Part shown: positions 21,946 through 32,690 of the stretch, piece after piece
How positions within the stretch are numbered: the first letter of the stretch is position 1
Layout of the letters: each line of letters begins with the position of its first letter
Source: Hymenopus coronatus
Taxonomy: Eukaryota > Arthropoda > Insecta > Mantodea > Hymenopodidae
NCBI GenBank assembly: GCA_030762935.1
Contig: CM060890.1
Coordinates: 66,714,765 to 66,778,764 of the forward strand
Direction: 5' to 3'
DNA: 64,000 nucleotides
Notes under the pieces: model-generated
The model's database searches: none
Told to the model about the DNA's origin: nothing
What the model saw: only the letters and a program-made list of their open reading frames with translations
Made by a program: the position numbers and the translations under genes

Positions 21946-22933
21946 ACTTTAAACATTTTTTACAAGATGTATATTAAACCAACATTTAAATATTGTGAAG
22001 AGATACTAGTAACTGCAAATATAGAAAAACTTAATATTCTTCAAAATCAAATTCTTCGCCTAGCAACTGGAGCTGTTAAAACTACCCCAATACTTGCTCT
22101 ACAAATTTTAACAAATAATCCAAGACTGGAATTTGACATTGAACAAGCAGCCATCTTACAATACGAAAAATTAATCAGACTACCTTTTAATGACTGGGAA
22201 AAAAGAAAACCACAAGAAAACCGAAAAACTCAATAAAGTTTCCTTAATAAAGTCAAAGAAGTCAAACATAAATTAAAACTTCCTTACTTAAAAGAAAACA
22301 TACAAACAAATATTAACCTGTTAGAACTATTTGATATTGAACACTATCTACACTTAACTGAAGAATTTACAAAATCTGAAATCTCTTCGTGTGTGCTGAA
22401 ACAAATGACACTAGAAATAATAATTTTAAGATACTCAACCAATGAATGGCTATATTTTTATACTGACCGTTCTAGCTTACCAAATAACAGTGGTACTGGT
22501 GCAGGTGCAATATGCCCTCTCTTCTCTTTCTACAAAAGTTTAAGTTTAAATACTACAAATTTTGATGGAGAGATTTTGGCAATACTTCAGAGCTTACATA
22601 ACCTACTATATCATATAAATAAATTTGAAAAAGTTGTACTATTATCTGAATCTAAAGCAGCTATTATATCCATAACATCTGATGTAACACCTAATAACTT
22701 AAATATTGCAGAATGCTGCAAAATCATAAAATAATTAATGAATTTAAATAAAAGATTAATACTTCAATTGATACCAACACATTGCAGAATACAGGGTAAT
22801 GAAACAGCTGACTTTCATTTGATCCAATAAGTTATCACTATCAAAAGAATCATTATATCAACATATAATAACAAAAGTAAAGAAGATAATGTATTGCAAA
22901 CAAAAGGAAAACCATGGGAAAATATATGTAATA

Positions 22934-24235
22934 CGAGGTACGTCCAGAAAGTAAGTTCCACTTCAATTTATCTCCGCTGCAGCGCTGCGATCGCAGTTCC
23001 ACACATGCGCAGTAGACACTCTATCAAGGAGAAGAAATGTGCGCCATTTTGAGATCGCTGTCAGCCACATACGCTTTGTTGTGCTTGTTTACAATGTCGG
23101 TGTTGATTGAAAATCCCGCCGCTTGTAAAATCAGATCTGTGATTCGTTTTCTGAATGCTAGGAAAGTGAAACCAATTGAAATTTATCGGCAAATTTGGGA
23201 AGTTAACGGACAAAATGCGATGAGTGATTCAATGGTGAGAAGATGGGTCTGACAGTTCAATGAAGGACGTAGTGAAGTGCACAATGAAGAATGAAGTGGG
23301 CTCCATCTTTGGTTACAGAAGAACTGGTTCACGCGATTGATAACAAGATCCAGGAAAACCACAAGTTTACAATTAGTGCTCTCGCTATGGAATTTCCCAA
23401 GCTCACAATCACTAATTCATGAAATTGTTACCGAAAAACTGAAATTTTATAAACTTTGCTCACGTTGGGTACCAAAGATTCTTACGGAGCAACACAAAAC
23501 AAAACGGATGGGTAGTGCACTTCAGTTTTTAACCTGTTATCTGACACAGATAATCACAGGAGATGAAATTTGGGTTTCTTACGACACCCCTGAAAATAAG
23601 CGGCAATCAATGGAATGGAGGCACACTTCATCCCCAGCAAAGATTAAGCCGAAACAAATCTTGACACCTCGAAAAATGATGTGCACAGTGTTCTGGGACT
23701 GGAAAGACATCTTACTCATTGATTTCTTACCGTGTGGTCAAACAATTAAAGCAGATGTTTATTGCGAGACACTTAGGAAATTGCGCCGTGCAATACAGAA
23801 TAAGCGCCGAGGATTGCTGTCAAACGGTGTTGTTTATCTTCATGACAACGCACGACCACACACTGCAAATGTGACAAAAAATCTCCTACAGGGATTTGGC
23901 TGGGACGTGTTTGACCATCCTCCATACAGCCCTGACCTCGCTCCTAGCAACTTTCATCTGTTCTTTCATCTCAAGTCTTTCCTTGGCGGTCAACACTTCA
24001 ACAATGACGAAGAGATGAAAGAAAATGTTTCCAACTTTTTGAAGTCACAGGCGGCAAACTTCTATGAAGAAGGTATACAAAAACTTGTGCCACGCTATGA
24101 CAAATGCCTGCAAAATTTCGGAAGTTATGTGGAAAAGTAGTTTAAGAGTTGTAGAATTTTGTGCAATAAATAATTATTCTGTATCTGTACACAATTTAAT
24201 TTTATTACCAAACGGAACTTACTGGACGTACCTCA
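22934..24235 (+). mobile_element. Complete mariner transposon (1302 bp) inside the LINE
   Basis: Inverted termini GAGGTACGTCCAGAAAGTAA (left) and GGAACTTACTGGACGTACCT (right) are flanked by TA on both sides (22932-22933, 24236-24237). Removing it rejoins the LINE's coding order (RNase H then zinc knuckle), so the insertion postdates the LINE. Confidence 0.96.
23037..24140 (+). pseudogene. Mariner transposase, inactive
   Basis: The N-terminal HTH region (VIRFLNARKVKPIEIYRQIW, SDSMVRRWV) ends in a stop where Arg is expected; frames then shift near 23290-23400. A long C-terminal frame (to stop at 24140) carries ITGDEIWVSYDTPENK (first Asp), VYLHDNARPHTANV (second Asp) and HPPYSPDLAPSNFHLF. In the last motif the third catalytic Asp, 35 residues after the second, is Asn. 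Spacing is otherwise the canonical D34D, so the protein is dead by both stops and an active-site substitution. Confidence 0.93.
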
Positions 24236-24507
24236 TAACATGACCAGAATCAGTACATTACCAAGAAAATCCTCTGTAGCAACTTTTAGACTCCTAACAG
24301 GCCATGATTGTCTCAATAAACATTTATTCAGGATTGGTATAGTGAGATCTCCTGTGTGTGCTTTCTGTACACTTAAAGAAGATACATATGGAAACCATCT
24401 ACTGCACTGCCCAACCTTGAGTCAACATGATGATATGACATCAAAATACTGGAATGCAAGAGAGCAAATGGCTTCACTGCCAACTGCTCAACATTAGATA
24501 TCAACCA

Positions 24508-24790
24508 ACCATAATAGTTGGCTATATTATGAATCCTGGGACTTAAAATACTTACAACATGTAAGTCACCATTGGGGTTGTCATCTCAAAAATAATTTGA
24601 GATCACCTTGTGGTTCACTGGGAAACATGCAAATCAGTTGAGAAATTTAATGCTATGCTGGCATGTTGCCATGGTAGCTCAGTGGTAGAGCAATCGACTA
24701 GAGACTGGGAGATCTATGGCATTGAATTTTTCACTCTATTTATCCAACTCCTGTTCCACACACAGCTTGTGTGAAAAACAAAAACCAATT
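24508..24790 (+). repeat. SINE family II, right unit of the split dimer
   Basis: Starts with ACCATAATAGTTGGCTA, runs through CACCATTGGGGTTGTCATCT and TTTGAGATCACCTTGTGGTT to an A box CATGGTAGCTCAGTGGTAGA and the ATTGAATTTTTCACTCT block, ending GCTTGTGTGAAAAACAAAAA. The B-box region is partly deleted near 24710. Confidence 0.85.
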
Positions 24791-24823
24791 CAAACTCTCA
24801 TTTGAAATGATTACCTTGTGTGC

Positions 24824-25140
24824 TCAAAACATTGGTAAAGGCCGCTCATTAATAACTACATGAATTGCGACTGGTGGAATTTTCTTCACAGCTGATATAA
24901 TTGATTTTTTTAGCATCTCAGTATTGTGGGGCCTCAGGCTTCTATCACAGAGAATAATCCAATGGATTGAATTGCACACTTCCACTAGGCCAGTCAGCAG
25001 CACCGATGAACTGTGGGACATGGTTGTTGCCAGCCACTGCTGCATGGTATTTTCTTTGTGTTTTTGCTCTCCCCATATGTCGTTAACATCTTTTATATGC
25101 ACTAATATGTAAGTCATCCTCCAAAAAAATGTGTGGCATT
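24824..25140 (-). pseudogene. Mariner-like transposase C-terminal relic
   Basis: One minus-strand frame reads FIGAADWPSGSVQFNPLDYS and another continues NTEMLKKSIISAVKKIP. This matches the C-terminal pattern FI...DWPSGSPDLNPLDY.LW...LK.SI..AV..IP of a mariner-like family distinct from the two mariners above. It is frameshifted and truncated. The 97-aa ORF here mixes frames. Confidence 0.65.
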
Positions 25141-25802
25141 GTTCGTGAAGAGAGATTCATTGCACAAGACAAAACTGTTTATACAAAAGATTGCATCATA
25201 TGCTTACATGAACAGAGTTCACAACTTCTTTTATGCATGCACACCTAGTTCATATGATGTGATCAACAGTTATACCTGTTTCTTTAAACCATGCTATTGT
25301 CTGAAATCCAAATCGTTCATTGATGGCAAGAGCTTTCAGCATTGAAAAAGTTTCCTTAGCTCACTTTCCACAACAAAATAATGCCAATATAGCAATACTC
25401 TTTTCACAAACTTCCCACTCCATCTTTCTCTCTTGCCTATTACTACCACACATTTCTTCATTCACAATTTCCATACTACAGCACGTTTAAATTTTACTGA
25501 CAACTGTCAGTACTATATAGGTGCGGGTGCATGCATGTGTAAGCACTGTAAAAATTGTAAGTATTGAATATATCAGATATTCAAACAAGGAATTTAATAC
25601 AATTAAGCGCATTCAATAATTATTAAATAATGAGTCATACACCAACTTCACTTCAAAGTTTTTTTTATCTAGAACATGTTTTTGCCGGCATCTTCAGCTA
25701 AACAAACTCAATTTGTTAATTTAAGAAACATTGTATATTTATTTCTTCAGTTTCATAAGAATGGGATGTTTGAGCTTCAAACCTTTATTATGAATAATAT
25801 TT
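25141..25802. other. No firm feature
   Basis: May contain more of the mariner-like relic on the minus strand (to about 25460), but I cannot match a specific motif. The rest is AT-rich. Confidence 0.35.
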
Positions 25803-26529
25803 ATACATAGTGTATAGAGAAGGTATTGTAATGCACCCAAAAATTTGGGAAAAAGGTGTGGGTGGAGGTGGGGTGTGTGTGTGTGGGTGGGTGCAGGTGC
25901 GTGCGTGCAGATTAGCTCAAAAATGAAGTAGTTTGGTATTTAAGTTCATATCTTCCAAGGACTTTCAAAAAGATCCCCCACCTACTTTACATAGAAAAAT
26001 ATTCGAAAATTTTGATTTTCTCAAAAATAGTTCAAACGATTTTGATTAAAATATTTTATATTAAAGATATTTACCTGGCAAATAAAATGTATATCTTAAA
26101 TTTTCTGGCAATAATCTCTGAAGACTACTTTATTCTGAATGAATTTTACAAAATTTTGTGTAACTGGCAAACATAAGAGATAGACAAAAATGTAGAGCAC
26201 ATTAAAACACACAATTTAGGTAATATACTTTTTTGAGATATTCCTTGTTATTGGGTTCAGCTTTAAAAAAAACTTACACTTTTCTCATATGGGGATTTGT
26301 CAACTCCTGTCCATACAAAGGAACTCCAGTCACACAGCAACCAGCTTTTGATTAATACTTTAGCCTAAGCTACTCCCTTATTTCCCTTCTTCTTGCATGA
26401 AAACAAGTAGACTATTTCTGCTATTTTTCCTCAATTACCATGAAGTATAAAGAAGCATAAACTTTTTAACATTAATTTGTTGCAGAGATTTAGAGAAAAT
26501 CATGTGAATAGAACACATCAGATTTTTTT
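25803..26529 (+). repeat. 0.9-kb palindrome-ended repeat, copy 10
   Basis: Palindrome half ACATAGTGTATAGAGAAGGT to AATCATGTGAATAGAACACA. A G/T-rich simple tract sits at 25855-25905. Confidence 0.9.
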
Positions 26530-26727
26530 TTACTTATTCATTTAAGTATATTTTGTGTTTTAATAAATACGTATTTATAACTTTTCTAAATTAAGAATCT
26601 GTATTATGCCACTGATACAATAGAGGGGTTGCTACATTACATCACAGTATTCCTTCTGAATATAACATGTGGTTTGCCCATACCTGATGTAATGGACAAG
26701 CTTGAAAGTTGGTGTTGCTTTTTACTT

Positions 26728-27730
26728 TCTTTATACTCACTATGTACATAGTGTATAGAGAATGTATTGCACTCCACCAAAAATTTGATACTGAGATTTC
26801 ACTGGAAATATATGTTTTAGGGTCCCCTGTATCCTAAAAAAGTATTAGAAAAAGGTCTGTGTGTGTGTGTGTGTCCCTGTGTCTGTGAACACGATAACTC
26901 AAAAACGAAAGGTCGGTAAAATACCAAACTTGGTATTTAAGTTTAGTATCTTCCAGGGATGCGACACAAAGATTTTGAGAAAAATCCCCCTTTACATGGA
27001 ACATTTTTGGAAATTTTTGATTTTCTAAAAAATGGCTGTAACAATTTTGATTAAAATATTGTACATTAAAGTTATTTACCTGACAAATAAAATGTATATT
27101 TTGTTTTTTTCTGGGAATAACCTCTGAAGAATACTTTATTCTGGATGAGATTTTCATAACTACTAAACCGTAAGAGCTGGACAAAAAATTAACCCACAAA
27201 AAATGCAGAGCACATCATGTTATTTACCTTTTTTTCGTGGAGTTGATCGTTTTTGAGATATTGCTTTTTCTTGGTTTGTTTTTTTCTGGGAATAGCCTCT
27301 GAAGAATACTTTATTCTGGATGAGATTTTCATAACTACTAAACTGTAAGAGATGGACAAAAAATTAACCCACAAAAAATGTAGAGCACAACATGTTATTT
27401 ACCTTTTTTTCGTGGAGTTGATCGTTTTTGAGATATTCCTTTTTCTTGGTTTCAGCTTTGAGAAACTTATGCTTTTCTCATACAGGAATTTGTCAACTCC
27501 TGTCCATACAAAGGAACCAAAGGAACATCAGTCACATAGCAACCAGCTTTTGGTTCTCTTTAACATATGGTACTCCCTTATTTTGCTTCTACTTACAATA
27601 AAGCAAGAAATAAGACTATTTCTGCTAATTTTTCTCTATTAACATGAAATAAATAAAAGATAAGCTTATTAACAATAATAATTTACAGAGATATAGATAA
27701 AATCTGAAATGGAACACATCAGATTTTTTT
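26728..27730 (+). repeat. 0.9-kb palindrome-ended repeat, copy 11, with internal duplication
   Basis: Complete copy starting at the palindrome (ACTCACTATGTACATAGTGT) and ending GAACACATCAGATTTTTTT. Positions 27101-27275 are duplicated in tandem at 27276-27450 (175-bp unit, both starting TTGTTTTTTTCTGGGAATA). Confidence 0.93.
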
Positions 27731-28096
27731 GTTATTTGTTTCCATTGTAAGATATTATTACTATGAGTAAAACATTGATGCTTTAATTGCTTGCAACTAA
27801 GCACTTATTGCTTAATTTGAAATCATTCCTAAACAAAAACCTGTATAGGTATATGTATGTAATAAGTTGCCTCATGATAATATTTTACTGAGTTTTATGA
27901 TGACATTACCATTATATATTCCATAAACTTCCCCAAAATATGCAAATGAATTAGGTTATTGAATTGTGTGGCTGTGTGGTATGCAGTCTTAAGCTTTATT
28001 TTAGTAATTTAATTGCTTTTTGCTTAATTTATTTTCAGCTAGCAAAGTTGTGAAAATCGTAATTTTTTTAAACTCATTGTATTTATTCACATACAG

Positions 28097-28376
28097 GGAA
28101 GCCTTGAACCTGAAGGACTGTAGCGTACGTGTTAACATCCGTTGTGCTGCAGGACTGTTAAAGTTGCCTCGACCATTTCAGGACCTTAAGAAGGCAGAAG
28201 AACTTATTGAAAAAGCCTTGAATGATGCACCAAACAATGCTATGGCCAATCATATTGCAGGAAACCTATATGAGCGGCTTTCAAAATTTGAGCTTGCAGA
28301 AAAGTTTTACAAGAAGTCAGGAGAACAAGGTGCATATGGAGCATGCATGAATCTGTTGACAATGAAAATCAAAAGG
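28097..28376 (+). CDS. TPR protein (IFIT-like), third coding exon
   Basis: Acceptor TTCACATACAG ends at 28096; donor GTGAGT begins at 28377. The first base completes the split arginine codon, then 93 codons follow, ending in phase 0 (residues 429-521). Two TPR-like units are visible: EALNLKDCSVRVNIRCAAGL with a short loop, then KKAEELIEKALNDAPNNAMA followed by NHIAGNLYERLSKFELAEKF. The A-N-x-x-A-G-x-x-Y pattern and the AEKFYKK helix end are classic TPR consensus positions. The donor could in principle be one base earlier, but only this choice keeps phase 0 with the exon at 44333. The exon is separated from the previous one by 6.7 kb of transposon-filled intron. Confidence 0.88.
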
Positions 28377-28902
28377 GTGAGTAATTATTAACTTAAGGAA
28401 AATTCAAGGAGTACTATTTTGTCTTCCTGGCCACATTTGATCTTATGCTGAACTGTCTTAGGAGCTTCATTATTATAGATATGTAAAATCAGTCTGCTTA
28501 GTTCACTAGGAGGTAAAATTTTCAGAAATTGCTAAACTATTCTCTTATTTTGAGAGGTTTATATGGAATTTTGAGTTGTATTTAATACTCATGTTTAGAG
28601 CATATAGCACATCAGGTGGTGGAGACTGATAATTGAAATGATAATTGGTGAAAGAAATGTACTGGACTAAGTTAGGACACCCCTCTAGTATTTGGCATAT
28701 CTGAGGAGTAAGGAAAATGCGAAGTCAGGAAAGACTAGAATCACTGCATTTTAAGAGTAGCTGTGGTTGCCATTTTCCATCCTATCAGCTGTGCAAATAA
28801 CATGGCAGACCTATGGGTCAATGAGGGAAGATAGATAATTTGTTTCTTTGCAGTTTTTATGCAGCTTGGAAATTGAAATGTTTACTTTTTGGAAAAGTAG
28901 AA
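28377..28902. other. Intron sequence without recognised features
   Basis: Start of the 16-kb intron after the GTGAGT donor; nothing else recognised. Confidence 0.5.
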
Positions 28903-29010
28903 TCAGACTGAAAAATTTCATGTAATAGGTGGATTTGAATCACAGATCTTCAACCTACCTTACTGTTGAGCTACCATAGCAATATACCAATATGTCATTG
29001 AATTCCGTAA
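28903..29010 (-). repeat. SINE family II fragment
   Basis: GACTGAAAAATTTCATGTAA, inverted B box GGATTTGAATC and inverted A box GAGCTACCATAGC, then CATTGAATTCC. Diverged. Confidence 0.75.
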
Positions 29011-30452
29011 TTGAGTCATGCTTTCTCTTAAATCACAGATGTTCTCAAATTAATTTTTAGATCATTTATGCCAAAAGCAGCTTACAATTTTATAATCTTG
29101 GTCTTTATAGCTTACTACTTAAGCTCAATGTTAATTAATGGTTCTTTGAAATGGTATGTAGGCTCAACTTGAAAATATGGAAGCAGAGTGAAAAATACAA
29201 TGACATTGTCATAGCAGTTGAATTTAAAAATTATGGTTCACATTGTACCCATTGTGGATGTGTATGAATGTATGTTTAGGTGCATAAGGGTTTCTCTGCA
29301 CACACTTGCAGAGATGATTTTGCAGACAATGAAGAGCTGTTGCCACATTTTTTAACTTTTTATCATGATTAAATTTTAGACTAAGTGTCTAGTATTTTAT
29401 TTGTATTTACCGTGACAGCTATTGGTGGACTGGTAAATGTTCTTTTAAATTTTTGTTGCCTGCATCTTACATAAAACTTAGTTTTTGCTTTTAATCCTTT
29501 TTAGCTGCTTTGTTTTTACTGGTTTTTGTTGACTCTACCCATTGTTTTCCCCAGGGTAGTTTTATTTTATCCTGGATTTTAGTTATTTTTTTAGCCATCA
29601 TTTTATTTATGGATTTTATCTCCTGGTTTTAGGCAGGCATGTTTTTGAAGGGTGCTGATAACCTCAAAGTTGAGTGCTCTTAAACTCCACTCATCATGCA
29701 TAAGGGTAGTACATATTCTACCACTGTGTCATTAAATTTACCAAAGTTAATTTTTACATACTGAATACCCTACCCTTATTTTCCATTATTTTAAGGTCTT
29801 TATATATGTGAAGAGGACTTTGGTCTTTGAAGAGTATGATCCAGTGAATCCAAATAGTTATGAATAACAATTAAAATTTATTAACAAAGTCTAAAATGAG
29901 TCTGTTTACAAACAATGCTGTTCTATAAACTTAAATAGCTGTTCAACAAGTTATCTCTTCAAACAAGAGCTTTAAATACAAAATCACTGTACTACTTTAG
30001 CACCTTCACTGTTTTACTTTAAAGTTTGAATTTAAATATGTCCAAATATGAAAGTACAAAATATGCAAGAATAAAACTCATTTTGGTTTGTGAAGGGTGA
30101 ATTGGATTGGTTTGTGAAATCAGGAAAGCAACAATCTCACCAAGAATATAATATTTTTAGCAGAATTCCAATGCTTAGTCCTGGTTAGAATTAATACTGT
30201 TTACAATATTGTGTTGCTAAAGACAATCTAGTTATGGTTTGCTTGACTCGCAGGGGAACTAGTTATCTTAGTCATAGACAAGTAGTGAACAACTTTTGTT
30301 TGTTTGTGTGGATCTGTTTATATACTTTTGGGTTCTTATGTAGACCTAGTCTCTTAAATAGCTCATGTCATCACTGCCAACATAACTCAACAACAAAACA
30401 TGTTAATACCACTGGGGGAAAAATGAGTCAATTAATAAATTTAGTACTGTGC
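29011..30452. other. Intron sequence without recognised features
   Basis: AT-rich; no coding motif or recognised repeat. The ORF starting 30234 runs into a SINE. Confidence 0.5.
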
Positions 30453-30565
30453 TCGCAAGTTGCCATAATAGCTCAGTTGAGTAGAGCAGCAGCACAGTAA
30501 GCCAAGATCTGTGGTTCAGATTCCAACTATGGCATTGAATTTCTCAGTCTGAATTTACTTTTCCA
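30453..30565 (+). repeat. SINE family II fragment
   Basis: AGTTGCCATAATAGCTCAGT (A box), GTGGTTCAGATTCC (B box) and GGCATTGAATTTCTCAGTCT. Confidence 0.8.
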
Positions 30566-31238
30566 ACGTAAACCTACAATTACATTTGAGAAAGAAGAGA
30601 TCATGACACTTATTTTGTTAAAACCCTACAGCAAGAAGCTATATTTAAGCACATTTTAGAAGCAATGCTTAATGAAGGTAGTATTAATGAAAAGTGCAAA
30701 TTTCTAATGCAAGTTGAACTAAAATTGCCATTCTTGTTAAAAGCTAAGTTATGATACACCTAAGATCTAAAACAAATATCTGATCTTAGCTTTTATATTT
30801 GTGCATATAGAAATTTAATAAAATATCTGTTTTTATGAATAAAATTCAATAAAATGTTATAATTTTAATTGCTGGGAAATTCAAATGTGTAGTTAAAGTA
30901 TTTTTGAATTACCTGTATATTAGGATATATTTTTATCATCATGTTTCATTTTGTTTCATAAAATTTTAATTAAGCTCTCTAAAACTAGAACTAATTATCC
31001 TAAATTGCTCATGATTGCAGTCAGTCTCGTACATCCCCCTCCCCTTTGTGCTATCCCATATTAAATTATTACTCCAAATGTAGGAAAATTCTAGCCTGCA
31101 GACGTATGCGCCCTATCTCAAAATAATTATTTATCATCCTTTCAGATTCCTTTGAATTTTTAAGATTGAATATCAAAATAGATTATTATTGGTATTGTAT
31201 ATTATTATTATTATTTATTATTATTGTTAATATTATTT
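30566..31238. other. Intron sequence without recognised features
   Basis: AT-rich, with a TTA/ATT-rich patch at 31185-31240. Nothing else recognised. Confidence 0.5.
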
Positions 31239-31696
31239 TTGTTTACTTTCTCTACATGTACTATGTACATACTATATTGAGAAGTTATTCAATGTCAAGA
31301 TTTCACCAGATATGTGTTTTAAGGTTCCCTGATTCCAGAAAAAAAGCTAAAAAAAGGTCTGTATATGCGTGCGCTTGATGTGAATACAATAACTCAAAAA
31401 CAAAAAGTCAGTCAAATACCAAACTTGATATTTAAGTTCAGCATCTTCCTTGGATGTAACACAAAGATTTCCAAGAATATCCTCCCCCACCCCAAACTGG
31501 CATTTACATGGAAACATTTTTGAAAATGTTATATTTCTCAAAAACACTCTTAACAATTTTGATTAAAATAGTCTTTATTACACATGGCAAATAAAATGCG
31601 TATATTGAATTTCCTGAAAATAGCATCTGAAACCCTCTTCATTCTGAACAACTTATGATTATCAAAGTTCTTAGGCTTTCCCTGCAGGTGTCAATA

Positions 31697-31946
31697 CTAG
31701 CTATAGTATAGTCCGGGCTTGTGGGCCATGGTCTACTGAGCTGCTCCTTCTTCCCCGATGTTTTGTCTGTGACTACAGCAGACATCTTCGAAGGCAGCGG
31801 GGAGGTCTAAGTACTCTATTGAACATCACAACTGCAACAGTCACAGACAAAACGATGTCTGCCTTAGTTGCAGACAAAATGTCTGGGAAGAAGAAGCAGG
31901 AGCCCAGTAGACCATGGCCCACAAGCCCGGATTGCACTATGGCTAG
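31697..31946. mobile_element. Foldback element with ~80-bp inverted arms
   Basis: The left arm starts CTAGCTATAGTATAGTCCGG and includes CTTGTGGGCCATGGTCTACT; the right arm is its imperfect reverse complement, ending TTGCACTATGGCTAG. Inner sub-repeats around ATGTTTTGTCTGTGAC also pair. There is no coding capacity. Confidence 0.85.
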
Positions 31947-32394
31947 ACTTATACTTAACTGGTAAACTGTAAGAAATAGACAAAAAACTTACTACACAAA
32001 TAATGTAGATTTTGTTAAAGCACACAATTTATGTCTTATACATTATTTTTATAGAGTTAACACTTTCTGAGATATTTCCTATTATTGGTTTCAATTTTAA
32101 AATACTGTCATTTTTCTCACACAGAAAGTCCTCATCTATTTCATGATTCTTTTGTTTTACTCTTGGCTGTGAAACATAACCGTATTTCAATGATAATCAT
32201 ATAGTGGCAGCTTTTTAAAAGATTTGACTCATCTCAGCATATGTATTCCCTTATTTCCCTTCTACTTACAAGGAAGCGACTAATACGACCATAACTGCTA
32301 AGGTTTGCCTTGATTAGGTTTACATAGATAAAAGAATAATCTTTTGTCAGAATAGTTTGTTTGCAAAACCATTAAATTTAATTTAGTTTTATTT

Positions 32395-32640
32395 ATGGGT
32401 GCTCTTTAACGGCTGTGGTCAGCATCCCAGTCTATATTTTGCATGAAAAACCACTTAATTTTGCTCAGAGGGCTCTTTATCAGGCTTGAGATTCTTCTAC
32501 ATGCCACATGTCTATGACACAGTACCAATAGCTTTACTTCCCTTCCAAAGGAAGTTATTCTAAGGATATTTACGCTCAAAAACTCCATCGCTCTCTGCTG
32601 GGAACTGGAGGCCAGCATGTTACCTCATGACCACAGACAT
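32395..32640 (-). repeat. SINE-like element sharing the family V 3' domain
   Basis: Minus strand: a head beginning near GTCATGAGGTAACATGCTGG, then a tail CCTGATAAAGAGCCCTCTGA and AGCAAAATTAAGTGGTTTTT matching the 3' domain at 275-345. The head differs from family V. Confidence 0.6.
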
Positions 32641-32690
32641 GTTTGTAGAACCAGTAGAGAAAGTTTTGTGAATGGAATCAGATTTTTACC

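Larger units (their letters stand above)
21946..24507 (+). mobile_element. 5'-truncated LINE with RNase H, split by a mariner
   Basis: The LINE pieces are 21946-22933 and 24236-24507. They encode the RT C-terminus (MYIKPTFKYCEEILV...RLATGAVKTTPI), an RNase H domain (YTDRSS; NFDGEILAILQS; SESKAAIIS; IPTHCRIQGNETADFHLIQ) and a C-terminal zinc-knuckle region (FRLLTGHDCLNKHLFRIGI, CAFC, HLLHC). That order fits RNase H-bearing I/R1/Jockey-group elements. A perfect 17-bp direct repeat ACCATAATAGTTGGCTA flanks the whole insertion. Frame breaks near 22234 and 22735 show decay. Confidence 0.9.
31239..32690 (+). repeat. 0.9-kb palindrome-ended repeat, copy 12, carrying two insertions
   Basis: The family sequence is present at 31239-31696, 31947-32390 and 32641-32690 (TTTGTGAATGGAATCAGATT). 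It is interrupted by a foldback element and by a SINE-like element. Both interrupting sequences must be younger than this copy. Confidence 0.88.

Noticed and set aside
24668..24760. Possible tRNA gene (GTAGCTCAGTGGTAGAGC)
   Set aside because: The cloverleaf cannot be completed and the sequence belongs to SINE family II, with several copies in the window.
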